Origin: Rhodospirillales bacterium
Lineage (GTDB): Bacteria > Pseudomonadota > Alphaproteobacteria > Rhodospirillales > Defluviicoccaceae
Direction: 5' to 3'
Assembly: GCA_016712375.1 (NCBI GenBank)
Contig: JADJRE010000008.1
Coordinates: 129,559-193,558 of the forward strand
DNA: 64,000 bases
Below the pieces are notes generated by a model that was not told where the DNA came from, searched no databases, and saw only the letters and a program-made list of their open reading frames with translations. Below, one piece after another: positions 19,192 through 28,939 of the stretch; within the stretch, counting starts at the first letter, position 1; the number at the start of each line of letters is the position of its first letter. The position numbers were made by a program, and so were the translations under genes.

Positions 19192-19899
19192 TCACTGAGG
19201 CAGATCGAACAACAGCACTTCCGCCGCCGCTCTGGCGTCGATGCGGATCTCTTCCTCCGCTTCGATAATCGCGGCGTCGCCGGCCTGGAGCGGAGTCTCG
19301 CCGAGACGCACCGCACCACGCGCCACCTGCAGCCAAGCCCGACGGCCGGCCCCCGGCCGATGCCATAACACGCCGCCGTTATCGCCCGTCCGTCCTGCCC
19401 ACAAATCGGTGTCTTGGGCGATGGACAGCGAGCCGTCGCGGCCGTCTTGCGAGACGAGCAACTGCAGTCGCCCGTCGAGTTCGGCCGGCTCAAAAGCCTT
19501 CTGCACGTAGCCTGGAGAAAGTCCCTGTCGCTCGGGAACGATCCATATTTGCAGGAAGTGTACCGGCTCCTCGGCCGAGGCGTTGAACTCGCTGTGCCGG
19601 ATACCTGTACCCGCCCGCATTGCCTGCAACTCTCCAGGGCGGATTACGGCACCGCTGCCCAGGCTGTCGCGATGGGCAAGCGCACCATCCAGCACCCAGG
19701 TTAGAATCTCCATGTCACGATGGCCGTGGGTCGGGAAACCACCTCCGGGCGCGACGCGATCTTCGTTGATGACCCGCAGCGGTCCGAAACCCATCCGTGT
19801 CGGATCAAAGAAATCGCCAAAAGAAAAACTGTGCCGGCTGTCCAGCCAGGTCATGCGGGTTGCCCCGCGATCGCCGCCGTCAACGATTTGAATCATCAC
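19192..19899 (-). CDS. Pirin-family bicupin protein
   Basis: A 235-residue protein of the YhhW/pirin family, some members of which act as quercetin dioxygenases while others bind regulators. The N-terminal cupin holds the metal ligands in THGHRDMEILTWVL (two His, one Glu) and a later His in GTGIRHSEFN. The second cupin is shorter and lacks an obvious metal site. Neighbours give no clear pathway, so the enzymatic role is uncertain. Confidence 0.88.
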   Translation of the reverse strand: MMIQIVDGGDRGATRMTWLDSRHSFSFGDFFDPTRMGFGPLRVINEDRVAPGGGFPTHGHRDMEILTWVLDGALAHRDSLGSGAVIRPGELQAMRAGTGIRHSEFNASAEEPVHFLQIWIVPERQGLSPGYVQKAFEPAELDGRLQLLVSQDGRDGSLSIAQDTDLWAGRTGDNGGVLWHRPGAGRRAWLQVARGAVRLGETPLQAGDAAIIEAEEEIRIDARAAAEVLLFDLPQ

Positions 19900-20011
19900 C
19901 TACCTTGCCTGTTCAGGCGCCCCCGCCAATCGGCCGCCTTATCGAACAGGTGGGAAGCTGACGTGTTGCTGATAACCCCCGGCGTCGACCGAGGGGCGGC
20001 TTCAAGCGTAC

Positions 20012-21422
20012 TTATTTACAGCGCGTCGCCTCGTAGACTTCAAGATAGCGCTCGCCGGACTGTGCCCAGGAATAGTCCGCTGCCATGGCGTTGGTGATCG
20101 ATGCCCCGGAAGTCGGCGTCGTGGAAAACGTAGCCGTTTCGTTCCTCCGGCGGCTTATCGGAGTGGTCGCGGTCGAATACCGTATCCACCAATCCGCCGA
20201 CGGCGCGCACGACAGGCACGGACCCGTAACGCATGGCGATCATCTGTGCCAGCCCGCACGGTTCGAACAGGCTGGGGACGATGCAGATGTCTGCGCCAGC
20301 ATAGATCAGGTGCGCCAGCTGCTCGTTGAAACCGATCTCCATATGGCAGTCAGCGTTGTTGTTCAGATAATGTTTCAGGTGCCAGAAGTGGTTATTGATG
20401 CCGCGATCACCACCAGCGCCCAACATCACGAATTGCGCACCACGTTCCAGGGCAAAGAACTGCGCGTGCTGGATTAGATGCACGCCTTTCTGTGCATCGA
20501 GGCGACCAACATAGGCAACAATTGGCTTATATTCCTTGCGCAACCACAAGCGATCGCGCAGTGCATCCTTGTTGCCGTACTTTCCCTCAACGTTCCAGAC
20601 ATTGTAATGCGAGGCGATGAAACGGTCCGTCTCAGGGTTCCAGACGTCATAGTCGACGCCGTTCAGTATCCCGCCAAACTTGTAGTGGTGGATAGCCAGC
20701 GTCTGTCCCAGGCCGTCGCCTTGATCGGAGAAACGCGCCTCCCAGGAATGGTGTGGCGAGACGGTATTGACGTAATTCGAGTAGACGATACCGCCCTTCA
20801 TCAGATTGATGGCGGTGTGATTGAAATTGTCGAGCAGCCGGTCATGATGGAAGTAATACTCCGGCCGACACAGGCCGGTTGCCCACAGCACGGCCTCGCC
20901 GGTGATTCCCTGATGCTTGAAATTATGAATCGTATAGACGACGCGCTGGCGGTCCATGCCAAGGCGAGCATAAATTTCGTATAGCAGCACGGGCACCAGG
21001 CCAGTTTGCCAATCGTGACAGTGGATGATGTCGGGGCGCTTGTTGCCCTTAAGCATGAACTCCATCGCTGCCTTACAGAAGAAAGCGAACCGCAGCGGGT
21101 CGTCGTGGAAGCCATAGAATGATCCACGATTAAAAAAATTGTCCGGGCTTTGCGGCTCAATGAAGAAGCACTTGCGGCCGTGAACGAAGCCGAACCACAC
21201 CGAGCAGGATATGCCCGCGCCGTACCAGGGCACCCAGAGGTTCTCCCAGATCTTGTGCAGACCCCAGATCTCGTCGTGCCACATGCAGTCGTACTTCGGC
21301 AGAATGATCTCTACCGAATGGCCTCGGACCTCCAGCTCGCGGCTGAGCCCGAACACGACGTCCGCGAGCCCTCCGACCTTGGCCACCGGGGCTAGTTCCG
21401 CCGATACCATCACGATGTACAT
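20012..21422 (-). CDS. glgA: Glycogen synthase (frameshifted near the end)
   Basis: Transfers glucose from ADP-glucose to the glycogen chain. The GT5 protein starts with MYIVMVSAELAPVAKVGGLADV, whose KVGGLADV is the ADP-glucose site, and has HCHDWQTGLVP, GILNGVDYDVWNP, VGRLDAQKG and PSLFEPCGL in order. The frame breaks near 20085-20100. In another frame the last 28 residues (ITNAMAADYSWAQSGERY and onward) reach a TAA at 20012-20014, whereas as written it stops at 20040 with an unrelated tail. It lies upstream of the pirin gene on the same strand and downstream of glgP; no glgC or glgB is in the window. Confidence 0.93.
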
Positions 21423-21789
21423 GGCAGACCGTATGTTGGCGTTGTTGCAAAGTTTCTGATCGATCGAACTCGCGTCTTACAAACGAGCCGGCGACGGACA
21501 GGTGGGGAAACCTTGAACAGGCCCGGACCCCGCCGGTGTCGGCTCCGTGCCGGCAACCGGCAGTATGATTGTGCACCGCGGGCCAAGTCCACCTTCAAGA
21601 TACCCTTGCTCAAATCGCGTCTGTCGATGCGCGAAATGCGGTCTCTGAATCTACAACCCCCTGGTCCCAACCGTGGTCCGGCGCCCGTTTACCTTCCTTT
21701 GGCTATCCTCTTCGGTGATCGAGCCGTGTTGCCGCTCCTGCGCCGCAACACGGCCTGCACCAGCGATCTGGCCGCCAGGACGAATCTCG
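21423..21789. other. glgP-glgA intergenic region
   Basis: About 367 bases lie between the stop of glgP and the start of glgA, both on the minus strand. It contains a strong stem-loop (21723-21754) and must carry the glgA leader; I see no coding sequence. The spacing suggests glgA has its own promoter. Confidence 0.5.
21723..21754 (-). terminator. Stem-loop downstream of glgP
   Basis: GCCGTGTTGC (21723-21732) and GCAACACGGC (21745-21754) form a perfect ten-base stem with a twelve-base loop, 36 bases after the glgP stop. No T run follows on the minus strand, so it could be a Rho-independent-like terminator lacking its tract or an mRNA-stabilising hairpin. Confidence 0.45.
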
Positions 21790-24243
21790 TTAAGACGCCC
21801 GTTTCTTTTCGGCTGCCGGAACGGCATCGATCGATTTGACGCCCCAGATTTGATCGGCGTACTCGGCAATCGTCCGATCCGAGCTGAATTTGCCGGCGCG
21901 GGCGATGTTCAGGATGGCCTTCTCGCTCCACCTTTCCTCATCACGATAGAGCGCTTCCACTTGGCCCTGCATATCGATGAAGCTCCGAAGATCCGCCAGG
22001 TTCATGTAGAAGTCGCCATGTTCGAGAAGATTAGCGACGATCGGCCTGAATATCCCGGGTTCCGTCAGGCTAAAGAAATCGTTGCGAATCAAGTCGACGG
22101 CACGACGAATTTCTTCATCGGTGTCGTAGAAGTGACGCGGATTATAGTGCGGCCGCGACTGGTCCACCTGCTCGGTTGTCAGGCCAAAGATAAAGATGTT
22201 TTCGTCGCCAACTTCTTCCTTGATCTCAACGTTAGCGCCGTCCAGCGTGCCGATCGTCAGCGCTCCGTTCATCTGGAATTTCATGTTGCCGGTGCCTGAC
22301 GCTTCCATCCCGGCGGTCGAAATTTGCACGCTAAGGTCGGCAGCGGGAATGATCTTCTCCGCGAGCGAAACGCGATAGTCCGGCAGGAACACGACTTTGA
22401 TCTTGTCCTGTATCTCCGGATCGTAATTGACCACGCCGGCGATCTGGTGGATCAGCTTGATAATCAGCTTCGCCATGTAATATCCAGGCGCGGCTTTCCC
22501 GCCAAAGATGAAGGTGACAGGAACGATGTCTCGTTTATTATCCGTCTTCAGCCGGTCGTAGAGCACAATGATGTACAGGCATAGCAGTAGCTGCCGCTTG
22601 TACTCATGGATGCGCTTCACTTGCGACTGGAACATCGATGATGGGTCAACCGTCAAGCCAATCTCGCGCTTGATATATTCTGCCAACGATTCTTTATTCG
22701 CGAGTTTGATCTGACGAATGCGCTTACGGAAGGCGGCGTCGCCTGCGTACTTTTCGAGATCGCGCAGCTTATCGAGATTAATGATCCATTCATCACCAAT
22801 TTTTTCGCGGATGAGCGCCGACAAGCGCGGATTGGCTTTGAGCAGCCAGCGTCGCGGCGTGACGCCATTGGTCTTGTTATTGAAGCGATCGGGGAAAAAC
22901 TCCGCGAAGGCGCGCATCAACCCGTCCTTCAACAGACGAGAGTGCAATGCGGCGACGCCGTTAGTGGAGCAGCTGCCGACCACCGCCAGGTTAGCCATCC
23001 GGACCGCCTTCTCCGGATCCTCCTGCACCAGGCTCATGCGCTTCAAGCGATCGAAGTCGCCGGGGTAGCGGGTCGCCACCTTGCGCAAAAAGCGGCTGTT
23101 GACCTCATAAATGATCTGCAGGTGCCGCGGCAGCAGACGCTCGAACATGCTCACCGGCCAACGTTCCAGCGCCTCGGGCAGCAGCGTGTGATTGGTGTAG
23201 CCGGTTGAGTTAACGGTGATTTCCCAAGCCTTGTCCCACTCGACGTCTTCTTTGTCGAGGAAGATGCGCATCAGCTCGGCGACGACCAGCGCCGGGTGGG
23301 TGTCGTTCATCTGCACGAACACCTTGTCCGGGAACTTCAGCCAATCGTCATTCTCAACCTTGAAGCGGCGGACGATGTCCTGAACGGAGCACGAGACGAA
23401 GAAGTACTGCTGGCGAAGGCGCAATTCGCGACCGGCGTAAACCGCGTCGCTCGGGTAGAGGACCTTGGTCAGGTTCTCCGCCATCAGCTTGTCTTCCACG
23501 GCCTCCACGTAGGAGCCGCGGCTGAAGTCACCGAAATGGAATTCGTCGGTGGCCTTCGCCGACCACAGGCGAAGGTTGTTCACGTTGAATGAGCCATAGC
23601 CGACGATCGGCGTGTCGTACGCAATGCCAATCATCGGCCGGGCGCCAACCCAGTCCCAATGGGTCACGCCGCCGACGCGGCGCGGCTCGGCACGGCCTTC
23701 AAAGTTGACGATGTACGACAATTCCGGGTGCACGACTTCCCAAGGATTGCCCCAGCGCAGCCAGTTGTCCGGCTCCTCGACCTGGTAGCCGTTGTCGATG
23801 TGCTGCTTGAAGATGCCGTAGTCGTAGCGGATGCCGTAGCCGATCGCCGGAAGCTTTAGCGTTGCCATGGAATCTAGAAAGCACGCAGCCAGCCGGCCCA
23901 GACCGCCATTGCCGAGCGCCGCGTCCGATTCAACGTCGCGCAGCACGTCCCAATCGAGGCCAATCTGGTTCATTGCGTCGCGGCAGGTGTCCTCGAGCAA
24001 CAGGTTAATGACGTTGTTGCCCATCGCCCGTCCGATGAGGAATTCGAGAGAGAGGTAGCAGATGCGCTTGACGTTCTGCTTGTGGTAGCTCTGCTGGGTC
24101 TGGATCCAGCGGCCGACCAGCCGGTCGCGCACGGCAAGCGCCAGCGCTTGGTAACGGTCCTGGTTGGTCGCCGTGTATTGATCCTTTGCGAGCGTGCAGC
24201 CCAGATGAAAATAGAAGCTGCGGATCAGGCTGTCCGCGTCCAT
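21790..24243 (-). CDS. glgP: Glycogen phosphorylase
   Basis: Phosphorolyses glycogen to glucose-1-phosphate. The GT35 protein has DAALGNGGLGRLAACFLDS, MNDTHPALVVAELMR, KTNGVTPRRWL, QVKRIHEYKRQ and the PLP-lysine segment ASGTGNMKF, in family order. The ATG at 24243 gives 817 residues, the normal length. The frame is open to an ATG at 24456, but the extra 71 residues do not match the family. An ATG at 24317 with a good GGGAG site lies in a neighbouring frame and could be the true start if a base is missing. It works opposite to GlgA in glycogen turnover. Confidence 0.93.
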   Translation of the reverse strand: MDADSLIRSFYFHLGCTLAKDQYTATNQDRYQALALAVRDRLVGRWIQTQQSYHKQNVKRICYLSLEFLIGRAMGNNVINLLLEDTCRDAMNQIGLDWDVLRDVESDAALGNGGLGRLAACFLDSMATLKLPAIGYGIRYDYGIFKQHIDNGYQVEEPDNWLRWGNPWEVVHPELSYIVNFEGRAEPRRVGGVTHWDWVGARPMIGIAYDTPIVGYGSFNVNNLRLWSAKATDEFHFGDFSRGSYVEAVEDKLMAENLTKVLYPSDAVYAGRELRLRQQYFFVSCSVQDIVRRFKVENDDWLKFPDKVFVQMNDTHPALVVAELMRIFLDKEDVEWDKAWEITVNSTGYTNHTLLPEALERWPVSMFERLLPRHLQIIYEVNSRFLRKVATRYPGDFDRLKRMSLVQEDPEKAVRMANLAVVGSCSTNGVAALHSRLLKDGLMRAFAEFFPDRFNNKTNGVTPRRWLLKANPRLSALIREKIGDEWIINLDKLRDLEKYAGDAAFRKRIRQIKLANKESLAEYIKREIGLTVDPSSMFQSQVKRIHEYKRQLLLCLYIIVLYDRLKTDNKRDIVPVTFIFGGKAAPGYYMAKLIIKLIHQIAGVVNYDPEIQDKIKVVFLPDYRVSLAEKIIPAADLSVQISTAGMEASGTGNMKFQMNGALTIGTLDGANVEIKEEVGDENIFIFGLTTEQVDQSRPHYNPRHFYDTDEEIRRAVDLIRNDFFSLTEPGIFRPIVANLLEHGDFYMNLADLRSFIDMQGQVEALYRDEERWSEKAILNIARAGKFSSDRTIAEYADQIWGVKSIDAVPAAEKKRAS

Positions 24244-24508
24244 TCCGCTCTGGTCATTGACGACGCTCAGTTCCAATTCCGCGCTTTTGCTGGGTCTGGC
24301 GGTCCCTCGACTTTCATTCTGTGGCTCTCCCTGATTGACGTGGCTCGCCAGCGGTATCGACCCGACCAATAGCCGGCCTTCGACACGCCGTCTGTCATTT
24401 CCGCCGAAGCGTATACCCCGCCGCTCTCGACAGGTCCACGAAACAAGGCATGCCACAGCGAGTGATTCTCATACTGGCGGGAAAGAGTCGTCGTCGAGAC
24501 AGCAGCGG

Positions 24509-25678
24509 CTAACGTTCGGGGACAGTGACCCGAGCGCCGAGTTCGCGCTGCCGCAACGCCATCGCGGCGGCAGCGGCGAGTAAGACGACCGACAACAGCA
24601 GGCCGGCCCGGAGGCCGCTGGGGCCGTCGGACATTACTCCCGCCAGCACCGGGCCAAGGCATTGGCCAAGCGCGAAGGCGACGGTCAACGCGCCGATGAC
24701 CCGCGTCCAGCTCCCTGGCGGTGTCGCCCGGCGGGCGACATGGGTGACAGCGGTAACGACAGCCAGAAATGATCCGCCGAAGAGCGCGGCCGAGGCGAAG
24801 GCCGCCGGTATACTGGTTGCCGCAAGCGGCAGGGTCGCACCCAGCACAAGCACCAGCAGCACCACGAACACTCCGCGACCGGCGGGGAGGCGGGCCAGGA
24901 TAGGGCCCCAGACGAACGCCGCGCCAACGGCGGCAGCCCCGAGGATTGCCCAGAATGCCATGATCTGCGCCTCTGTCGCGCCACCGCCGCGCAGGAAGGC
25001 GACAATGAATGTCATGTACGCGATGTAGCCCGATCCAGACAGGCCGTAGGCGACGAAAATAGGAGCGAGAGGTCGAAATCGAAAGCGTTCGTCGGCGAGC
25101 CCGGACGTGCTGTTGGACGGTGCGCGGGCAAGGGCTGGCGATGCGGCGACCGCCGCAAGCAGCGTCGCCGCGCCGAGAGCCAGCCAGCCGCCTGGCCAAT
25201 CAGTCGCGGCTCCCCCCGTGCCATAGCGGACGACGGGCCCGGAAAGAAGAATGCCAATGCCGGGGCCGGCGAAGTAGACTGCGAGCAGCAAGGCGGATCG
25301 ACCGGCGCCGGCGGAGACTCCCGCCATGGCGGCGAGTCCGCCGCCAGCAACGAACACCACAGCTCCAGCGGCACCGGCAGCGATGCGCAGTGCCAGCAAA
25401 GTGTAAAGGTCGCGCGTAGCCGCCGACAGCATCAGCGCTACCGCCGTTGCGAGCAGCGCGAGGAGGAACGCGCGCTTCGTGCCGAGTCTTCGGGCGACGG
25501 CCGCCGCGATCAACGCGCCACCGAGATAACCCAAGGCGTTGGCGCCATTGACTGCGCCAGCTTGGGCATAGCTCCAGCCAAGATCGACGCGCATCGACGG
25601 CAGCAGCAAGGCGTACGCGAAGCGCCCGAACCCCAGCGCGGCCGCTGGTCCAAGCGCCAGTCCAAGCGCCACCCACAA
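24509..25678 (-). CDS. MFS transporter, YbfB/YjiJ family
   Basis: A 389-residue permease with about twelve hydrophobic segments. The start GLALGPAAALGFGRFAYALLLPSMR is characteristic of the YbfB/YjiJ family of major facilitator proteins, whose substrates are mostly unknown. It begins at a TTG, which is weak. An ATG at 25770 opens a different frame across the preceding 90 bases, so a missing base could hide a longer N-terminus. There is a gap of about 265 bases to glgP on the same strand. Confidence 0.8.
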   Translation of the reverse strand: MWVALGLALGPAAALGFGRFAYALLLPSMRVDLGWSYAQAGAVNGANALGYLGGALIAAAVARRLGTKRAFLLALLATAVALMLSAATRDLYTLLALRIAAGAAGAVVFVAGGGLAAMAGVSAGAGRSALLLAVYFAGPGIGILLSGPVVRYGTGGAATDWPGGWLALGAATLLAAVAASPALARAPSNSTSGLADERFRFRPLAPIFVAYGLSGSGYIAYMTFIVAFLRGGGATEAQIMAFWAILGAAAVGAAFVWGPILARLPAGRGVFVVLLVLVLGATLPLAATSIPAAFASAALFGGSFLAVVTAVTHVARRATPPGSWTRVIGALTVAFALGQCLGPVLAGVMSDGPSGLRAGLLLSVVLLAAAAAMALRQRELGARVTVPER

Positions 25679-25920
25679 CGGATTGGACGATGCGGATCTG
25701 TGGACGGTTCCGCTGCGGAGGCAGTGTCAGGCGAGGGCGGTACCGTGGGATAGGCACTCGGTTGCGGCATGAGCTGAACTAACTACAGAAATGCAACTGC
25801 ACACACATATGGGCGCGCTTGCGCGAGGAAGAGCCATATCACGCACCCGGGACAACGCCAGGTTACCGGGCAGGTTCGCATAGGGGGACGACAGGGACGC
25901 TTGGGAGGAAGCGCCTGCGG

Positions 25921-26241
25921 ATGCATACTTCCGGCGCCGGCAGGCCGGAGACGGTCGATGGGTCCGGCTTCTGCCGGGAGGACGTCCTCTTGTTCATGCG
26001 CGATGTGAGCCTGGCGATCGACGATATTTACGTGCCGGTGAAGCGGCGGCAGACGCTTGATGACGCGCGAGTTCAGGCGCTTGCCGAGAGCATCCTGGAG
26101 AACGGGCAGCAAACGCCGATCTGGGTACGCCGCGACGAAGGCCGCTACGTCATGGTCGAGGGGTTGCATCGCCTGGAGGCCTGCAGGACGCTGGGCGAGA
26201 AAACAATTACCGCCGTCCTGGTGCAGGCACGCCGGTTCTAG
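25921..26241 (+). CDS. Small ParB-like nuclease-domain protein
   Basis: The conserved part, from residue 26 on, reads as a ParB/sulfiredoxin-like N-terminal domain: IYVPVKRRQTLDDARVQALAESI, then QQTPIWVR and the box VEGLHRLEACRTLG, corresponding to the GxxRxxA box with HR in place of ER. There is no DNA-binding HTH or dimerisation domain, so this is not a chromosome-partition ParB. Stand-alone domains of this type can be CTP-binding switches or nucleases. GGGAGG at 25903-25908 favours 25921; ATG 25996 would retain only the domain. Confidence 0.65.
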   Translation: MHTSGAGRPETVDGSGFCREDVLLFMRDVSLAIDDIYVPVKRRQTLDDARVQALAESILENGQQTPIWVRRDEGRYVMVEGLHRLEACRTLGEKTITAVLVQARRF

Positions 26242-26298
26242 AGCGCTGCCGCCCTGCACATTTGCAACTGTGGGTATCGAAACCGGGAAGGAGCGCTG

Positions 26299-27381
26299 AT
26301 GCTCGGGATAATGGTGGAGCTGTTGCTGGTCGCGGGTGTTGCGCTGATGTCATCAAACGTTCGGGCGGACGCGGACGCGGCTACGGCTCTGCCGGCTGCG
26401 CCGTCGCCCGGACGCCAGATCAACCGCTTCGTGCCGGTTCCGAAGACGATCAGTGCGGAAGCGCAGGCGGTGCTCGCCGGGCCGCTGAGCCCGATCGCCG
26501 GCGTCGTCCCCAGCTCTCCGGAGGCCTGGAAGGCGTTGATCGCCGAGATCGAGGCCGAGACTTGGACGAGCCTCGTGCAGCCAGCCCTGGAACTTTATCC
26601 GGTAAACATCGAACGCAAGACCATTGCCGGCGTCCCCGTGGCGGTGGTGACACCGAAGGGCCGTGTGTCGAATGCGAATGCGCGGCGAATCGTCCTCAAC
26701 CTCCACGGCGGCGCCTACATCGTCAACGCCGGGAAGAATAGCGTGATCGAGGCTATCCCTATCGCCAGCCTGCTCGGCACGACGGTAATCGCCGTCGATT
26801 ACCGGATGCCGCCGGACCATCCGTTCCCGGCGGCGCTCGACGATTCCTACGCCGTGTATCGGACGTTGATCCGCTCGCATGATCGGCGGCGCTTTGCTGT
26901 CTATGGTACGTCTGCGGGTGGCGGGCTCACGGTCGCAACCCTATTGCGGGCGCGTAGCGAGGGGGTTGCGATGCCGGCGGCGGTGGCGCTGGTCTCACCG
27001 TGGTCGGACATCGGCCCGGTGGGCGACAGTCTCGGTACCAACGCGGTCGTCGACCCGACGCTTGTGCAGTACGACGGCCTCTTGCGTGCCGCAGCCGAAC
27101 TGTACGCTGACGGTACCGACCTTGGCGATCCCAGCCTGTCGCCGGTATACGGCCGCTTCGCGACGTGGTTCCCATCGACGCTGTTGCTGTCCGGATCCCG
27201 TGACCTGCTGCTGAGCGGCACCACCCGGCTGCACCAGCGCCTGGTACAGTCCGGGGTTAACGCCGAGCTGCATCTGTTCGAGGCACTGTGGCATGACTTT
27301 CCGGTGAGCTACGGCGTGCCAGAATCAGCGGAAGGCTGGAAGCTGGTTGCCCGCTTCCTCGACCAAAGACTTGCTCGCTGA
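26299..27381 (+). CDS. Secreted alpha/beta-hydrolase (HSL-type esterase)
   Basis: A 360-residue serine esterase of the hormone-sensitive-lipase family. It carries an N-terminal signal-type hydrophobic segment, the oxyanion motif LNLHGGAYI, the nucleophile motif YGTSAGGGL, an acidic residue in LLLSGSRDLLLSG and the histidine in ALWHDFPV, giving a complete catalytic triad. It probably hydrolyses short acyl esters in the periplasm. It follows the ParB-like gene by about 57 bases. Confidence 0.85.
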   Translation: MLGIMVELLLVAGVALMSSNVRADADAATALPAAPSPGRQINRFVPVPKTISAEAQAVLAGPLSPIAGVVPSSPEAWKALIAEIEAETWTSLVQPALELYPVNIERKTIAGVPVAVVTPKGRVSNANARRIVLNLHGGAYIVNAGKNSVIEAIPIASLLGTTVIAVDYRMPPDHPFPAALDDSYAVYRTLIRSHDRRRFAVYGTSAGGGLTVATLLRARSEGVAMPAAVALVSPWSDIGPVGDSLGTNAVVDPTLVQYDGLLRAAAELYADGTDLGDPSLSPVYGRFATWFPSTLLLSGSRDLLLSGTTRLHQRLVQSGVNAELHLFEALWHDFPVSYGVPESAEGWKLVARFLDQRLAR

Positions 27382-27488
27382 TCGCCGTCCTCGCTGATCG
27401 GGGTGCGGTTGGCGTAACCTACGCCTCGGCCGCGCTCTTCCTCGCGGCGCCGGTTGCGCGACGGGTCGGCGAAGCTTAGGTTGCGCTC

Positions 27489-28202
27489 ATGTCCACCCCC
27501 GTCATCGGTATTACCCTCGACCGCGAGGAGCCCGGCGGCTACTCGAAGTTTCCATGGCTGGCGCTGCGCGAGAACTACGCACGTGCGGTCGCCGAGGCCG
27601 GGGGACTGCCGGTGCTGCTGCCGCACCAAGCCGACCGCATCAACGAATATCTGGATCTCGTCCATGGCCTGATCGTCTCCGGCGGCGCCTTCGATATTGA
27701 CCCGGCGGTGTTCGGCGCTTCCCACCGGCACGCCACGGTAACCACCAAAGACGCGCGCACCGCCTTCGAGTTGGGCATCACGCGCGGCGCACTAGCACGC
27801 GAGACGCCGATCCTCGGTATTTGCGGTGGTCAGCAGCTGCTGCACGTGGCGCTGGGCGGTACGCTGATCCAGCATATCCCGGACGAGGTGCCGGGTGCGC
27901 TGGCGCACGAGCAGCCGAACCCGCGCGACGAGCCGGGACACCGGGTGCGCATCCTGCCGGGGACGCGGCTGCATGAAATCGTCGGCGCCGACGAACTCGC
28001 GGTGAACAGTGCACATCATCAGGCGGCCAAGGACGTACCGATTGGCGTGCGGGTGAGCGCTGTCGCCGACGATGGAGTAATTGAAGCGATCGAGGCTGCC
28101 GACAAGCCCTTCTGCATCGGTGTGCAGTGGCATCCGGAGTTCTCGTTGTCCGACGGCGATCGCCGCCTGTTTGTCGCGTTCATCGATGCCGCGCGCGGCT
28201 GA
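27489..28202 (+). CDS. Gamma-glutamyl-gamma-aminobutyrate hydrolase-like class I amidotransferase
   Basis: A 237-residue peptidase C26 family protein. It contains the catalytic cysteine in ILGICGGQQLL, and the His-Glu pair in GVQWHPEFS, plus NSAHHQAAKD typical of PuuD-type enzymes that hydrolyse gamma-glutamyl amides such as gamma-glutamyl-GABA in putrescine breakdown. No other putrescine genes are next to it, so the substrate is inferred from the family only. The rluB ATG overlaps its end by 17 bases. Confidence 0.85.
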   Translation: MSTPVIGITLDREEPGGYSKFPWLALRENYARAVAEAGGLPVLLPHQADRINEYLDLVHGLIVSGGAFDIDPAVFGASHRHATVTTKDARTAFELGITRGALARETPILGICGGQQLLHVALGGTLIQHIPDEVPGALAHEQPNPRDEPGHRVRILPGTRLHEIVGADELAVNSAHHQAAKDVPIGVRVSAVADDGVIEAIEAADKPFCIGVQWHPEFSLSDGDRRLFVAFIDAARG

Positions 28203-28939
28203 CCCGGCGCCGGCGGCGGGAGGCGAGCGCATCGCCAAGGTGATTGCGCGGGCCGGCCTGTGCTCGCGGCGCGAGGCGGAGCAGTGGATTGAGGCCGGCC
28301 GCGTGAGCGTCAACGGCCGCATCCTGACGAGCCCGGCGCTTAACGTCGAAGCCGGCGATCAGGTAATCGTCGACGGCGCGCTACTGCCGGAGCGCGGACG
28401 CGTTCGGTTGTGGCGCTACCATAAGCCGCCGGGGCTGGTGACATCGCACAGCGATCCGCAGGGCCGGGCCACGGTGTTCCAGAAGCTTCCCGAAGAGCTC
28501 GGCCGGGTGATCTCGGTCGGCCGCCTCGACCTTACCTCGGAAGGGCTGCTGCTGCTCACCAACGATGGCGATCTTGCACGTCACATGGAGCTGCCGTCGA
28601 CCGGCTGGACGCGGCGCTACCGGGTGCGTGTGCACGGCCAGGTCGACGAAGGGGCGCTTGCCCGCCTGGCCGGCGGCATCACCGTCGACGGCGTTCGCTA
28701 CGGACCCATCGAAGCGGCGCTGGAGCGGGTGCAGGGCGCCAATGCCTGGCTGTCGATGGCGCTGCATGAGGGCAAGAACCGGGAAATCCGCAAGGTGCTG
28801 ATGGCGCTTCGGCTTGACGTCGGGCGGCTGATCCGAGTTGCTTACGGACCGTTTCAGGCTGGGCCTGCTGGAACGCGGCGAGGTCGACGCGGTGCCCGGG
28901 AAGGTGCTGCGCGAACAGCTCGGCAAGCGGTGGGGATGA
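28186..28939 (+). CDS. rluB: Ribosomal large-subunit pseudouridine synthase (frameshifted)
   Basis: Isomerises a uridine in 23S rRNA. An N-terminal S4 domain (RIAKVIARAGLCSRREAEQWI) precedes the RsuA/RluB catalytic core with VGRLDLTSEGLLLLTNDG, carrying the catalytic aspartate, and HEGKNREIRKVL. Near 28856-28860 (after YGPFQ) one extra base shifts the frame. Removing it gives the normal tail with GKVLREQLGKRWG and a TGA at 28937-28939 that overlaps the rsmD start. As written, rluB runs into rsmD as one 486-residue frame; that fusion is almost certainly artificial. Confidence 0.9.
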
